A DNA stretch of 64,000 nucleotides from Alphaproteobacteria bacterium (lineage in GTDB: Bacteria; Pseudomonadota; Alphaproteobacteria; Rhizobiales; Rhizobiaceae). The stretch is from assembly GCA_024280375.1 (NCBI GenBank), contig JAJRQF010000060.1:1-64000 (forward strand). Reading direction: 5' to 3'. This document shows, one piece after another, positions 34,275 through 42,943 of this stretch (position 1 is the stretch's first letter; the number at the start of each line of letters is the position of its first letter). The position numbers and the translations under genes are program-made. Under the pieces are notes generated by a model. The model did not search any database. It saw only the letters and a program-made list of their open reading frames with translations, and had not been told where the DNA came from.

Positions 34275-34583
34275 CTAATCATTACTACTATAGGCTTCCT
34301 CTTTATCTTTATTTTTCCTTTTGCCAGCCCTACCGGTGCTATAAGCTTCCTCTTTGTCTTTAACTCTCTTTTTACCAGCTCCACCAGTGCTATAAGTAGC
34401 GCCATAAGCTTCCTCTTTATCATTTTTAGAGGCTTTAAGTTTGCGACTTTTACCAGCGACTTGATACACGTCTGGGTTTTTCGAGTTCACCATTGACACA
34501 GTGTCTAATTCAGATACTGCCGAGGCCATTGCAGCCGTCGAAATGGTAAGAGTCATGGCACATGCTATAAGAATTGTTTTCAA
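34275..34583 (-). CDS. Secreted protein with DKEEAY repeats
   Basis: A 102-residue exported protein. A signal peptide ends near ASA (residue 22). The C-terminal half contains three repeats of DKEEAY at residues 55-60, 76-81 and 93-98, separated by STGGAGKKR and STGRAGKRK. The repeats are strongly charged and probably disordered. They are visible in the DNA as recurring GCTTCCTCTTTATC-like units. The start is TTG (34581-34583) behind AAGGAA; an upstream ATG at 34634 gives a poorer signal. I do not recognise the family. Confidence 0.65.
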   Translation of the reverse strand: MKTILIACAMTLTISTAAMASAVSELDTVSMVNSKNPDVYQVAGKSRKLKASKNDKEEAYGATYSTGGAGKKRVKDKEEAYSTGRAGKRKNKDKEEAYSSND

Positions 34584-34634
34584 TTGAATTTCCTTTTTTA
34601 TTGTTATCAACGAACAACCGACTAATACGTTCAC

Positions 34635-35116
34635 CTACATGAACATAGAATGAATAATTTGGAATATTTGATCAAACGGTCAATATTACCAATCCATTCC
34701 AACCACCATTTCAATTATCAACATCACTGGGCCAGCCGATGGAAGTGAATTAATTACCCGTTCTTTGATTCAAATCTTGCGCATCTCTTTTGTTTAGTCG
34801 TTCGCTTGCGAGGAGTTTTTTGATTGCTCATGTTTTGCGCTTCCCCCGGATCACTCCCGGGGTCAACGTGCAACATGAGTTATTGCTCCACGTGCGATTT
34901 CTTCTTTAATGATTCAAATCTTGCGCATCCCCCGGACCAAGCCCGGGGTTCTACGTGCGATTGCTTTCTTAGTGATTCAAATCTTGCGCTTCACTTCGTT
35001 CAACGTGCGATTTGAATTAATCACCCTGAACCGATTATGAACCACGCGCTCAGCGTCAGTTCAAATCGCATATGGCATCTTTATCTTGTTCAAACATATC
35101 GTTCAGGATTACCGCT
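34635..35116. repeat. Family A hairpin cluster (copies A6 to A9) in a gene-free stretch
   Basis: Copies: A6 with arms CTCATGTT (34827-34834) and AACATGAG (34872-34879); a half copy around 34890-34899; A8 with TTGCGC at 34921 and ACGTGC at 34953, arms reduced to AATC/GATT; A9 with arms ATTCAAATC (34975-34983) and GATTTGAAT (35009-35017). The loops of A6 and A8 carry CCGG-rich mini-hairpins (CCCCGGATCACTCCCGGGG and a CCGGACC variant). The first 190 bases of the stretch are AT-rich with nothing identified. Confidence 0.8.
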
Positions 35117-35317
35117 ATGCTCTACCGCCGCTTTGTCATTGTCGCCTCTCTCATTGCCCTTGTTGTTGGCGTTGGCATGGCCAATCTCATCCACGTAACA
35201 AAAGAGCATCGCGACATCGTGCGCGAATATCCCGGCATGTTCACTACAAAATCGGCCGCTTGTGGTTCCTCAATTCAATGTCGCGTGCAAACTGCCTTTT
35301 CCCCATTCCGGGTATAG
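35117..35317 (+). CDS. Possible small single-helix membrane protein
   Basis: A 66-residue frame with one clear hydrophobic helix (FVIVASLIALVVGVGMANLI) preceded by basic residues, as in an inner-membrane anchored small protein or a signal anchor. AGGA lies nine bases before the ATG. The tail looks less natural and there is no known family, so it may be a decayed gene. It lies between two repeat clusters. Confidence 0.3.
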   Translation: MLYRRFVIVASLIALVVGVGMANLIHVTKEHRDIVREYPGMFTTKSAACGSSIQCRVQTAFSPFRV

Positions 35318-35337
35318 ATATAACAAAGGCTTGAGCC

Positions 35338-35425
35338 TTTGAATCACTTTTTCTCACGGCCATTCCTTCCACTTCGTTCATGGCCTGCGAGGCGCGCCGC
35401 ATAAGCGGCGGCGCGTATTTTACTC
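35338..35425. repeat. Partial family B element, copy B4
   Basis: TTTTTCTCACGGCCATTCC followed by a TTCCACTTCGTTCATGGCC hairpin part and CGCGCCGCATAAGCGGCGGCGCG. The start resembles the other family B copies and the final palindrome recurs near 841-857 and 52225-52250. Confidence 0.55.
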
Positions 35426-35537
35426 ACCGTCGTAATCATTGCCATTGCACAAGGTTCAAAAGTAACTGCAGCAGATTTTACACAACGAACAGTAATTCTG
35501 TTATGGTATTGTCATAATTTATCGCTATAAACCGTAG

Positions 35538-37040
35538 ATGAAAAATAGAACCGAAAAATTTACAACTGAAGACCTCCCCCTAAATTGCCCACCTGTCGAA
35601 CCCTCAATGGAATACGACAATGCAAAGGCGGCGGTGGATCAGATCAAGAAAATATACGCCGCCAACACCCAGTTTTTACGTGACAGCTTTGTTGCAGCAA
35701 CAGGCGGAAGCGCCGCCAAAGAACGCTACCGCGCCTGCTATCCGCAATTGACCATAATCACCACATCGCACAGCCGGGTGGATTCACGCCTCGCCTTTGG
35801 TTATGTGGGCGGCCCCGGCATTTATTCCACCACCATTACCGAACCTGAACTCTTCAGCTTTTATCTGAAAACCCAGATTGGCCTGCTGTTGAAAAATCAC
35901 GGCGGAACCGTAAGCGTTTCAACTTCTGACACGCCAATTCCACTGCATTTTGCCCTGAATGAAGACAGCCACCTTTCCGGCTCGCTCGATGATATGCTTA
36001 AACGCCCCTTGCGCGATGTTTTTGATGTGCCAGACCTTTCATCCATCGACGACAAGATCGTCAATTCGAAGCTTGAGATTGATACCGAAGAATCCACGCC
36101 GCTTGCGCCCTTTACTGCCCAGCGGATCGACTATTCGTTGCACCGACTTTCGCATTATACGGCTACCAAACCGCGCTATTTTCAAAACTATGTGCTGTTC
36201 ACCAATTACCAGTTTTATATTGATGAGTTCATCAAATATGCAAAAGAGGCCGTGCAGGACGAGACCAGCGGCTATGGAAGTTTTGTGGAACCGGGCAATT
36301 ACATTACCAAAACCGATGGCTCTATAACCGGGGAACCGGCATCACGCGCACCGCAAATGCCAGCCTATCACCTCACCCGGCCGGATAAATCCGGTATTAC
36401 CATGGTCAATATCGGGGTTGGGCCATCGAACGCCAAAACCATCACTGACCATGTGGCCGTATTGCGCCCGCATACTTGGCTTATGCTTGGCCATTGCGCC
36501 GGATTGCGCAATTCGCAGGAGCTTGGCGACTATGTGCTGGCCCATGCCTATGTGCGTGAGGACCACGTGCTGGACGAGGATTTACCCGTTTGGGTGCCCA
36601 TTCCGGCACTCGCCGAAGTGCAGGTGGCAATGGAGCAGGCGGTTGCCGATGTGACCGGCTATTCCGGCTATGACCTTAAGCAGGTGATGCGAACCGGCAC
36701 GGTTGCCACCATTGATAATAGAAACTGGGAATTGCGCGACCAGCGCGGCCCGGTGCAAAGACTTTCGCAATCGCGCGCCATTGCGTTGGACATGGAATCG
36801 GCCACCATTGCGGCTAATGGTTTTCGTTTTCGCGTACCCTATGGCACGCTTTTATGCGTGTCGGACAAACCCCTGCACGGGGAATTGAAACTGCCGGGCA
36901 TGGCGACTGATTTTTACACCAATCAGGTGGCGCAGCATTTGAAAATTGGCATCAAAGCGCTGGAAGCACTGCGCGATATGCCATCGGAAAAACTGCATTC
37001 ACGCAAATTGCGTAGTTTCTTTGAAACGGCATTTCAGTAG
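35538..37040 (+). CDS. amn: AMP nucleosidase
   Basis: A 500-residue protein of the usual length for bacterial AMP nucleosidase. It has an N-terminal regulatory domain (YRACYPQLTIITTSHSRVDS, GYVGGPGIYSTTITEPELF) and a C-terminal nucleoside-phosphorylase-like domain with MVNIGVGPSNAKT, LMLGHCAGL and IALDMESATIAANGF. It splits AMP into adenine and ribose 5-phosphate, adjusting the AMP pool. It stands alone in transcription, with no strong ribosome site before the ATG. Confidence 0.94.
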   Translation: MKNRTEKFTTEDLPLNCPPVEPSMEYDNAKAAVDQIKKIYAANTQFLRDSFVAATGGSAAKERYRACYPQLTIITTSHSRVDSRLAFGYVGGPGIYSTTITEPELFSFYLKTQIGLLLKNHGGTVSVSTSDTPIPLHFALNEDSHLSGSLDDMLKRPLRDVFDVPDLSSIDDKIVNSKLEIDTEESTPLAPFTAQRIDYSLHRLSHYTATKPRYFQNYVLFTNYQFYIDEFIKYAKEAVQDETSGYGSFVEPGNYITKTDGSITGEPASRAPQMPAYHLTRPDKSGITMVNIGVGPSNAKTITDHVAVLRPHTWLMLGHCAGLRNSQELGDYVLAHAYVREDHVLDEDLPVWVPIPALAEVQVAMEQAVADVTGYSGYDLKQVMRTGTVATIDNRNWELRDQRGPVQRLSQSRAIALDMESATIAANGFRFRVPYGTLLCVSDKPLHGELKLPGMATDFYTNQVAQHLKIGIKALEALRDMPSEKLHSRKLRSFFETAFQ

Positions 37041-37052
37041 AGTCACGTGGGA

Positions 37053-37484
37053 TTATTGCCCGGAATGAAGCCTTTTCTTATGCTCGGTTGCCACTAAAAA
37101 ACCTTGCGCTGCGGCCTTGCCTAGCCAATATTCTGCCTTTTTAAGGTCCCGCCTGAATATTTTCCAACCACCTATTCCCCAATGGCCGTCATATTCCTGA
37201 TGCAAATCAAATTGTGCAAATTTATCGCCGCTTTCAGCAGATTTTAACAACCATTGAGCGGCCAACATATTACTTTTCGCAACTCCCTTACCCGTAAAAT
37301 AGTTCGATGCGGTAAAGAATTGCGCGCTGGCATCACCTTTATTTGCTGACGACAACATCCATTTAAACGCAGTCGCCTCATCCTTCGTAAACCCCTGTTT
37401 TCCTTCGAGCATCCTGAATGCAATCTGTTTTTCCGCATTCGGATCACCATTTTTTGCAGCTGCCAATAACTCTTCCCGATTCAT
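37053..37484 (-). CDS. Sel1-repeat protein
   Basis: A 143-residue protein with Sel1-like repeats, for example TAFKWMLSSANKGDASAQFF and AAQWLLKSAESGDKFAQFDL. The ATG (37482-37484) overlaps the stop of the upstream Sel1 gene as ATGA, so the two are translationally coupled. No signal peptide is visible, unlike its partner. Sel1 repeats are protein-binding helical pairs; the role is unknown. Confidence 0.78.
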   Translation of the reverse strand: MNREELLAAAKNGDPNAEKQIAFRMLEGKQGFTKDEATAFKWMLSSANKGDASAQFFTASNYFTGKGVAKSNMLAAQWLLKSAESGDKFAQFDLHQEYDGHWGIGGWKIFRRDLKKAEYWLGKAAAQGFLVATEHKKRLHSGQ

Positions 37485-38863
37485 ATTCCAAACAGATTTG
37501 GACAAACGCGAATATCCCTCGGAATAGATTTCGCAACCTCTTTGACCGCCTTGATCTTTTTACCGAGATTTTCAATATTCTTCATGGCATAGGCAAACTC
37601 AAACTCTTCGTTTAATTCCTTGACCCTTTTGAGCAGCCGTGCGGTTTCTACTTTTCCTTCGGCGCTTTGGTCTCCGGCCTGAATTTTTGCTAATCTAGCC
37701 TTGATTTTTTTCTGAATGGCGCTCATTTCTTTGGCGACTTCTTCAACACTGCGTCGTCCTTTTTTCGCCGACTTAATCTGTTTCGGATTGCCGGGCAAAA
37801 GCCCTTTGGATTTACCCAGGGTTGGAGAATCGGGGGCAATTGCCGAGAGCGGTTTTGGTTTTTTCTGATCGAATTTGTAAACCCGTTGCAATTCCTTGCG
37901 CATTTCTACCGATAATTTCTCCTTCTGCGCATAGGCTTTTGTTGCCCAAAGTGCAGCCTCAACCGGATTTTTATCAACTTCGACACCAGCATGGTAAGTT
38001 TCGAACATTATATATTGGGCCGCCACATAACCACCTTCGGCAGACTTTCGAAGCCAATAGAGGGCTTTTTCGTTGTTAACTTCAACGCCTTTTCCAAATG
38101 TATATTTTAATGACACGCTATATTGTGCCAAAGCATGGCCATTTTTTGCAGCTTCCATTTCCCACAGGAAGGCATTTTTGATGTCTTTCTTGATGCCGGG
38201 ATTACCAAACTCCAGCCGCCTCGCCAGCTCATATTGCGCAGTCGGGTCACCGTTTTGAGCCCGCGAAATCAGTTCGGTTTTGCCCAAACTTGAATATTGT
38301 ATTTTGATGGGCTGGGCGGATTTTACTAAAGCAGGTGCTTTTTTCCGGCCAATATTATCAGCGTTATTTTTGTAGGGCTTACCTTGCTTAATCGCAATAA
38401 ACTCTGCTTGAAGCTGCTTAAACAACCGCTCGTCATCTGCATCGCCTTTACCTGCCAGAATTCTTTCTTTGGCTGCTCTGATTCTCTTAATTATGCTGCG
38501 AAGTCGACGCCGGGTAACTTCAACGCTGTCCATTGTGGTGACCTGGCCTTTTGGGGCCGCCACTTGATCAAGCGCATCCTTATTCCATTTCCCTGGCGGT
38601 AAGCCGAGGCCCCTGGATGTTCCCAGAACTGGCACACTGGAACCGGCCGCCTCGGGGCTATTACTTTGCATTGTGCGGTCAGCAAGGCGTTTTTCTAGTG
38701 TATCTGCCGCATTTTGATCGCCCTTGCTGGCGCGGGAAGAAAGCTCAAGCAACCCCATCCGGCTGTAATCTAATGGAGCCGCGGTCTGGGCATGGCCAGC
38801 AACCATTCCAGCAAGCAAAAAGATGGCAAGGAATGTAATTTTTTGTGCAAGAATCAGCTTCAT
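37481..38863 (-). CDS. Exported Sel1-repeat protein
   Basis: A 460-residue protein with a signal peptide ending near GHA before QTAA. After a low-complexity region come Sel1 repeats around ISRAQNGDPTAQYELARRLE and NEKALYWLRKSAEGGYVAAQ, then a long charged, probably coiled-coil C-terminal part (MSAIQKKIKARLAKIQAGDQ, LLKRVKELNEEFEFAYAMK). ATG 38863 is chosen because GGGAA precedes it and a signal peptide begins there; the longer frame upstream is antisense-like. It is coupled to the second Sel1 gene. Confidence 0.78.
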   Translation of the reverse strand: MKLILAQKITFLAIFLLAGMVAGHAQTAAPLDYSRMGLLELSSRASKGDQNAADTLEKRLADRTMQSNSPEAAGSSVPVLGTSRGLGLPPGKWNKDALDQVAAPKGQVTTMDSVEVTRRRLRSIIKRIRAAKERILAGKGDADDERLFKQLQAEFIAIKQGKPYKNNADNIGRKKAPALVKSAQPIKIQYSSLGKTELISRAQNGDPTAQYELARRLEFGNPGIKKDIKNAFLWEMEAAKNGHALAQYSVSLKYTFGKGVEVNNEKALYWLRKSAEGGYVAAQYIMFETYHAGVEVDKNPVEAALWATKAYAQKEKLSVEMRKELQRVYKFDQKKPKPLSAIAPDSPTLGKSKGLLPGNPKQIKSAKKGRRSVEEVAKEMSAIQKKIKARLAKIQAGDQSAEGKVETARLLKRVKELNEEFEFAYAMKNIENLGKKIKAVKEVAKSIPRDIRVCPNLFGI

Positions 38864-38921
38864 GGCGTTCCCGTTGATTTGTTTACGCCTTGTGTACCAA
38901 TTAATTGCACCAATCGGCAAA

Positions 38922-40634
38922 TTACATATTCGGGTAGACCGGCCCCTCGCCACCTTGCGGTGGCACCCAGTTGATATTCTGGTTCGGGTCTTTGATGTCG
39001 CAAGTTTTGCAATGGACGCAATTTTGCGCATTGATGACAAATTTCGCACCATCGCCTGTTGCAAGCATATCACCTGCCGGTATCGTATCGCCATTTGCAT
39101 CCACCCACTCATAAACCCCAGCCGGGCAATAGCGTGATGAAGGCCCGGCAAATTTGTGCAATTCCGAACTCTCCTGCAGAGCCAAATCGCTCAGGTGAAG
39201 ATGCACCGGCTGCTCTTCTTCGTGATTGGTGTTGGACAAGAACACCGAAGACAGGCGGTCAAAGGTCAGCTTTCCATCCGGTTTGGCATAGGGGATGGGT
39301 TTGTGTTTGCTTGCAGGCTCCGTCGCTTCCGCATCGGTTTTACCATGCTTCATGGTGCCAAGCGGCGACCAGCCGCCCAATAAGGTGGTGAGCCACATAT
39401 CAATGCCGCCGAGCATGACGCCGCCGATAGTGCCGAGCTTCGACCATAGCGGTTTGATGTTACGGACAAGTTTGAGATCCTTGCCAATAGCGCTATCGCG
39501 CCAGCCATCCTCATAGGCAGAAATCTCATCGCCCTCACGGCCGGCGGCAATCGCTTCGGCAACATGTTCGGCCGCCTGCATGCCGGAAAGCACAGCATTA
39601 TGCGAACCCTTGATGCGCGGTACGTTCACAAGACCTGCAGAACAACCAATCAGCGCCCCACCGGGAAAAGTGAGCTTTGGAACAGACTGGAAGCCGCCTT
39701 CGGTGATGACACGGGCGCCATATGAAATGCGCTTGGCACCTTCAAACAAGGGAGCAATGGCCGCATGGGTTTTGAATTTTTGAAATTCTTCAAACGGCGA
39801 AAGATATGGATTTTTGTAATTCAAATGCACGACAAATCCGACCGCAACCTGATTGTCTTCCAGATGATAGAGGAACGAACCGCCACCGGTTTTCATATCC
39901 AGCGGCCAGCCGAAAGAGTGCTGTACCAGACCCTGCTGATGCTTTTCAGGCTCAACCTCCCAAAGCTCTTTCAGGCCAAGACCGAATTTTGCCGGCTCAC
40001 AATCCTTGTCCAGCGCATATTTGGCGATCAACTGCTTGGCGAGAGAACCGCGTGCACCCTCGCCTATCAGCACATATTTGCCGGTCAGCTCCACACCGCG
40101 TTCAAAATTGGGTCCGGGCTTGCCATCCTTGCCAAGGCCCATATCGCCGGTGGCAACGCCAATTACCGCACCATCGTCATTGTACAAAACCTCAGCTGCG
40201 GCAAAGCCTGGAAATATCTGCACTTCCATGCTTTCGGCTTTTTCGCCAAGCCAACGGCATACATTGCCGAGCGAAACGATATAATTGCCATGATTGTTCA
40301 TCAAAGGCGGCATCATGAAATTGGGCAGGGTCATGCTGCCAGCCGGCCCCAGCACCAAAAACTTGTCTTTTGTAACCGGGGTTTTAAACGGATGATCAGC
40401 CTCATCACGCCAACCGGGCAGCAGTGCATCAATGCCAGATGGGTCGACCACCGCGCCGGACAAGATATGCGCGCCGATCTCAGCCCCCTTTTCAAGAAGC
40501 ACAATTTCCAGGTCGGCATTAAGCTGTTTCAACCGGATTGCGGCTGAAAGACCTGCCGGGCCACCGCCGACAATCACCACATCAAATTCCATCCGCTCGC
40601 GGGCATCCAATTCTGTGGTTTCAGCTTCAGACAT
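38922..40634 (-). CDS. Electron-transfer flavoprotein-ubiquinone oxidoreductase
   Basis: A 570-residue ETF-QO. The FAD-binding start is VVIVGGGPAGLSAAIRLKQL. The middle contains GCSAGLVNVPRIKGSHNAVL. The C-terminal ferredoxin-like part has CPAGVYEW and NCVHCKTCDIKDP, with cysteine ligands of one [4Fe-4S] cluster. The enzyme passes electrons from ETF to ubiquinone at the inner membrane, which all acyl-CoA dehydrogenases in this window need. ATG 40634 is preferred because GCAGGAGA precedes it. It is not close to the dehydrogenase island but serves it biochemically. Confidence 0.95.
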   Translation of the reverse strand: MSEAETTELDARERMEFDVVIVGGGPAGLSAAIRLKQLNADLEIVLLEKGAEIGAHILSGAVVDPSGIDALLPGWRDEADHPFKTPVTKDKFLVLGPAGSMTLPNFMMPPLMNNHGNYIVSLGNVCRWLGEKAESMEVQIFPGFAAAEVLYNDDGAVIGVATGDMGLGKDGKPGPNFERGVELTGKYVLIGEGARGSLAKQLIAKYALDKDCEPAKFGLGLKELWEVEPEKHQQGLVQHSFGWPLDMKTGGGSFLYHLEDNQVAVGFVVHLNYKNPYLSPFEEFQKFKTHAAIAPLFEGAKRISYGARVITEGGFQSVPKLTFPGGALIGCSAGLVNVPRIKGSHNAVLSGMQAAEHVAEAIAAGREGDEISAYEDGWRDSAIGKDLKLVRNIKPLWSKLGTIGGVMLGGIDMWLTTLLGGWSPLGTMKHGKTDAEATEPASKHKPIPYAKPDGKLTFDRLSSVFLSNTNHEEEQPVHLHLSDLALQESSELHKFAGPSSRYCPAGVYEWVDANGDTIPAGDMLATGDGAKFVINAQNCVHCKTCDIKDPNQNINWVPPQGGEGPVYPNM

Positions 40635-41128
40635 TGCATTCTCCTGCTTAAGCGGCTGGTTTTGCGTTTTTAATAGTAACGCGTTTGCCGCAATTTTATT
40701 AGCTTCATCACTATCTGGCAACGGGTTGTCAATCAGGTTTCCCTGCCCCCGCCAATTTATGTCCTCATTATGCCAGATTGACCATTAATGCAATTAATTA
40801 CTTTTACGTAAAGGTAAAATTCACCTTCTAATCAACCACGATTTTTAACCGAATGATGGTATTGCCGACTGGGATTTACAGCGGTTTCGAAAGATTAATA
40901 TGGATTGAGGGCGATCTGATTAGTTCTTTCCCTCCCCCTCGTGGGGAGGATGGCCCGAAGGGTCGGGTGGGGTTTTTACAAATACACCCAGGAAAATAGC
41001 CCCACCGGCTCTGTCCCGGCATAGCCGGGCCAATCACCTCATCAGGCTCACCATGAGGGATTCGACAAGCTCACCATGGGTTCATGGTGAGAAATATTGG
41101 AGCATTTTGGGGTGAGTAGAACCTCGCC
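40635..41128. repeat. Intergenic region with palindromic repeats
   Basis: Nearly 500 bases without a gene. At 40930-40980 lies CCTCCCCCTCGTGGGGAGG followed by GGTCGGGTGGGG, a hairpin type widespread in alphaproteobacteria. At 41015-41095 are GTCCCGGCATAGCCGGG-like hairpins and repeated CTCACCATG segments (GCTCACCATGAGG, then GCTCACCATGGG and CATGGTGAG). The region separates ETF-QO from the multicopper oxidase. Confidence 0.6.
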
Positions 41129-42532
41129 CTAAACCACCTCGAACCAGGTGTTCATGCCTGCTGCCGCGTGTTCCAGCATATGGCAGTGGAACAGCCATTT
41201 TCCCGGATTATCGGCGACAAACGAGATCTTGGTTTTTTGCCCCGGTCCCACCAAAAATGTGTCCCGCCAGGGCATACCCTCGTCAATCGTGCTGCCGCCA
41301 CGTGCGATAATGCGAAAATGATGGCCGTGCACATGCATGGCGTGGGTGAAGGCCGTATCATTAAAAGTTTCGACGGTGACGGTTTTGCCCCGTTCAACAT
41401 TGAAAAACGGATCATCGGCGATATTGGCCACGCCGTTAAAGGCCCAGACCTGCCCGGTGGTACGATATTCGTCGTCCTTCAGCTTCTTGCCCTTGTAAAT
41501 AATGTCACCGCCGCCACCCATAGCGCCACCGCTCATATGCAATTTGTAATTCTTCGTATTGGCCAGGTCCGGTTCCGGCAAATTGTTAAGCGCCAGGGCG
41601 GGCATTTGCAGGATGGGCGATTTTTTATCCACCACCTCAAAATTGATAAATGGATAGGGCTTGTCGCCGGTAACCTCTTCAATATCAAAATTGCGGCCTG
41701 CTTTCGGCACAACCAGAAAATCCACCCTTTGGGCGGTGCCGATCAACAATGGAGCATATTCGAGCGTAGATGGTTCAGGCAGGGCCTGGCCATCATAGGC
41801 CAAAACCTTTGCGTCAAACCTATTAGGATCGATTTCGAATACCCGCGCATTGGCGGTATTGATAAAGCGCAGGCGATAGGCCTCACCGGCATTCAATCTA
41901 AACTTGGCATCAGAACCACCGTTGACGGTGAGCCAGTTGCCCAGCCTCCCCCCATGGCTCCAATCCCGCAAATCGCCAATTGATTCCACATCAAGCTGGC
42001 CCTTTTTGTTTAAACGCCAGTCATCCACCACCAGCACCAGATCATGGTCCGCATCAAATTCCGGTTCGTCTTCTTCAACGATCAATGTGCCGTAAAGGCC
42101 GCGCGCCACCTGGTTCCAGCTGCGATTATGGGCGTGATACCAATAGGTGCCGGCATCCGGTACAACAAAGTCATATTCAAATGCCTCGCCCGGTTGCACA
42201 GGTTTTTGGGTGAGGTTGGATACGCCGTCCATCTTGTTGTCAATGCGAATGCCGTGCCAATGAATTGAGGTGGCTTCCTCCAGATTATTGATCAACCGGA
42301 CTTTTACCCGCTCGCCACGCTTTACCCTGATTTCCGGCCCGGGAGATGACTGATTATAGGTCCAAAGTTCGGATGCAGGCGCATCTTCGCGGTAGAGCTT
42401 TTTGGTTGATTTTCCTGCGGTTAGTTCAAAAAAGCCATCGGCGGCTTTAGCCAGTCTGGTAAATGATGGCGCGGCTACAATTGCAGCAGCAGCGATTGAA
42501 GATTGCAAAATTTGGCGGCGGTTGAGTTGCAT
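41129..42532 (-). CDS. Tat-exported multicopper oxidase
   Basis: A 467-residue cupredoxin-type oxidase. The N terminus LNRRQILQSSIAAAAIVAAP is a Tat signal, consistent with folding and copper loading before export. Copper motifs are IHWHGIRIDN, WYHAHNRSWNQ, HAMHVHGHHF and HCHMLEHAAAGM; the last Met could be the axial ligand. This is the three-domain laccase-like type seen in CueO/CotA relatives. It may oxidise Cu(I), Mn(II) or phenolics; the substrate is unknown. ATG 42532 starts the Tat peptide. Confidence 0.9.
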   Translation of the reverse strand: MQLNRRQILQSSIAAAAIVAAPSFTRLAKAADGFFELTAGKSTKKLYREDAPASELWTYNQSSPGPEIRVKRGERVKVRLINNLEEATSIHWHGIRIDNKMDGVSNLTQKPVQPGEAFEYDFVVPDAGTYWYHAHNRSWNQVARGLYGTLIVEEDEPEFDADHDLVLVVDDWRLNKKGQLDVESIGDLRDWSHGGRLGNWLTVNGGSDAKFRLNAGEAYRLRFINTANARVFEIDPNRFDAKVLAYDGQALPEPSTLEYAPLLIGTAQRVDFLVVPKAGRNFDIEEVTGDKPYPFINFEVVDKKSPILQMPALALNNLPEPDLANTKNYKLHMSGGAMGGGGDIIYKGKKLKDDEYRTTGQVWAFNGVANIADDPFFNVERGKTVTVETFNDTAFTHAMHVHGHHFRIIARGGSTIDEGMPWRDTFLVGPGQKTKISFVADNPGKWLFHCHMLEHAAAGMNTWFEVV

Positions 42533-42553
42533 AAAATGGTCCATGGGTTTGCG

Positions 42554-42569
42554 AATTCAATATTGAATT
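42554..42569. promoter_or_regulatory. Palindrome upstream of the multicopper oxidase
   Basis: AATTCAATATTGAATT is a perfect 16-base palindrome lying 22 bases before the multicopper oxidase start. It could be an operator for a regulator of the enzyme, but no copper-type site is recognised. Confidence 0.4.
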
Positions 42570-42649
42570 TCACTTGATCAGATAATTGTGGAGAAAAAAA
42601 TTACCGGCCCGGAATATTCATCAGAATACTTCCTGAACGAGAATGAGGG

Positions 42650-42829
42650 TTATTTCATTCCCTTCGAAAATGAGCTTTCCGTCCGATCATAAATCGTTCT
42701 TAGTTGATCGATTTCAACCTCGGTAAACCCGATTTCATGGGCCTTTCGAAACATCCATTGAGTGGTTTGCTGATTGTGATGCTCTAGTCTTCCTAAGGGC
42801 TTGTCTTCTTTGTTCATAACCACTGCCAT
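42650..42829 (-). CDS. Small hypothetical protein
   Basis: An open frame of 59 residues (ATG at 42827-42829, stop TAA at 42650-42652). It begins MAVVMNKEDKPLGRLEHHNQ and ends TESSFSKGMK; the composition is that of a small soluble helical protein with conserved-looking charged residues. A second ATG (42815-42817) is an alternative start. Nothing in it is recognised. It lies between the multicopper oxidase and MFS genes, in the same orientation. No strong ribosome site precedes it. Confidence 0.5.
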   Translation of the reverse strand: MAVVMNKEDKPLGRLEHHNQQTTQWMFRKAHEIGFTEVEIDQLRTIYDRTESSFSKGMK

Positions 42830-42943
42830 ATGTTTTTGAATAAACCTCTAAACTTTTTGTGATCATAAACCTTCCGGTAACGGGAAGCGCAACCGGCTAA
42901 AAAATTACAAATTGGTAATTTTAGAACGGAATACTGCCCGCCC

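Noticed and set aside
34188-34496. Plus-strand frame of about 100 codons opposite the DKEEAY-repeat gene.
   Set aside because: It is produced by the repeat units read in the other direction and is low-complexity Phe/Ser/Leu; the minus-strand frame has a signal peptide and ribosome site.
34827-35017. A CRISPR-like array.
   Set aside because: The repeated units are hairpins of unequal spacing and the spacers are not unique short segments; no cas gene is near.
39765-40547. Long plus-strand frame of 260 codons opposite ETF-QO.
   Set aside because: Antisense to a certain gene with intact motifs, with no ribosome site and no recognisable protein.
41168-41983. Plus-strand frame of 271 codons opposite the multicopper oxidase.
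   Set aside because: Antisense shadow; the sense strand has all copper motifs in frame.
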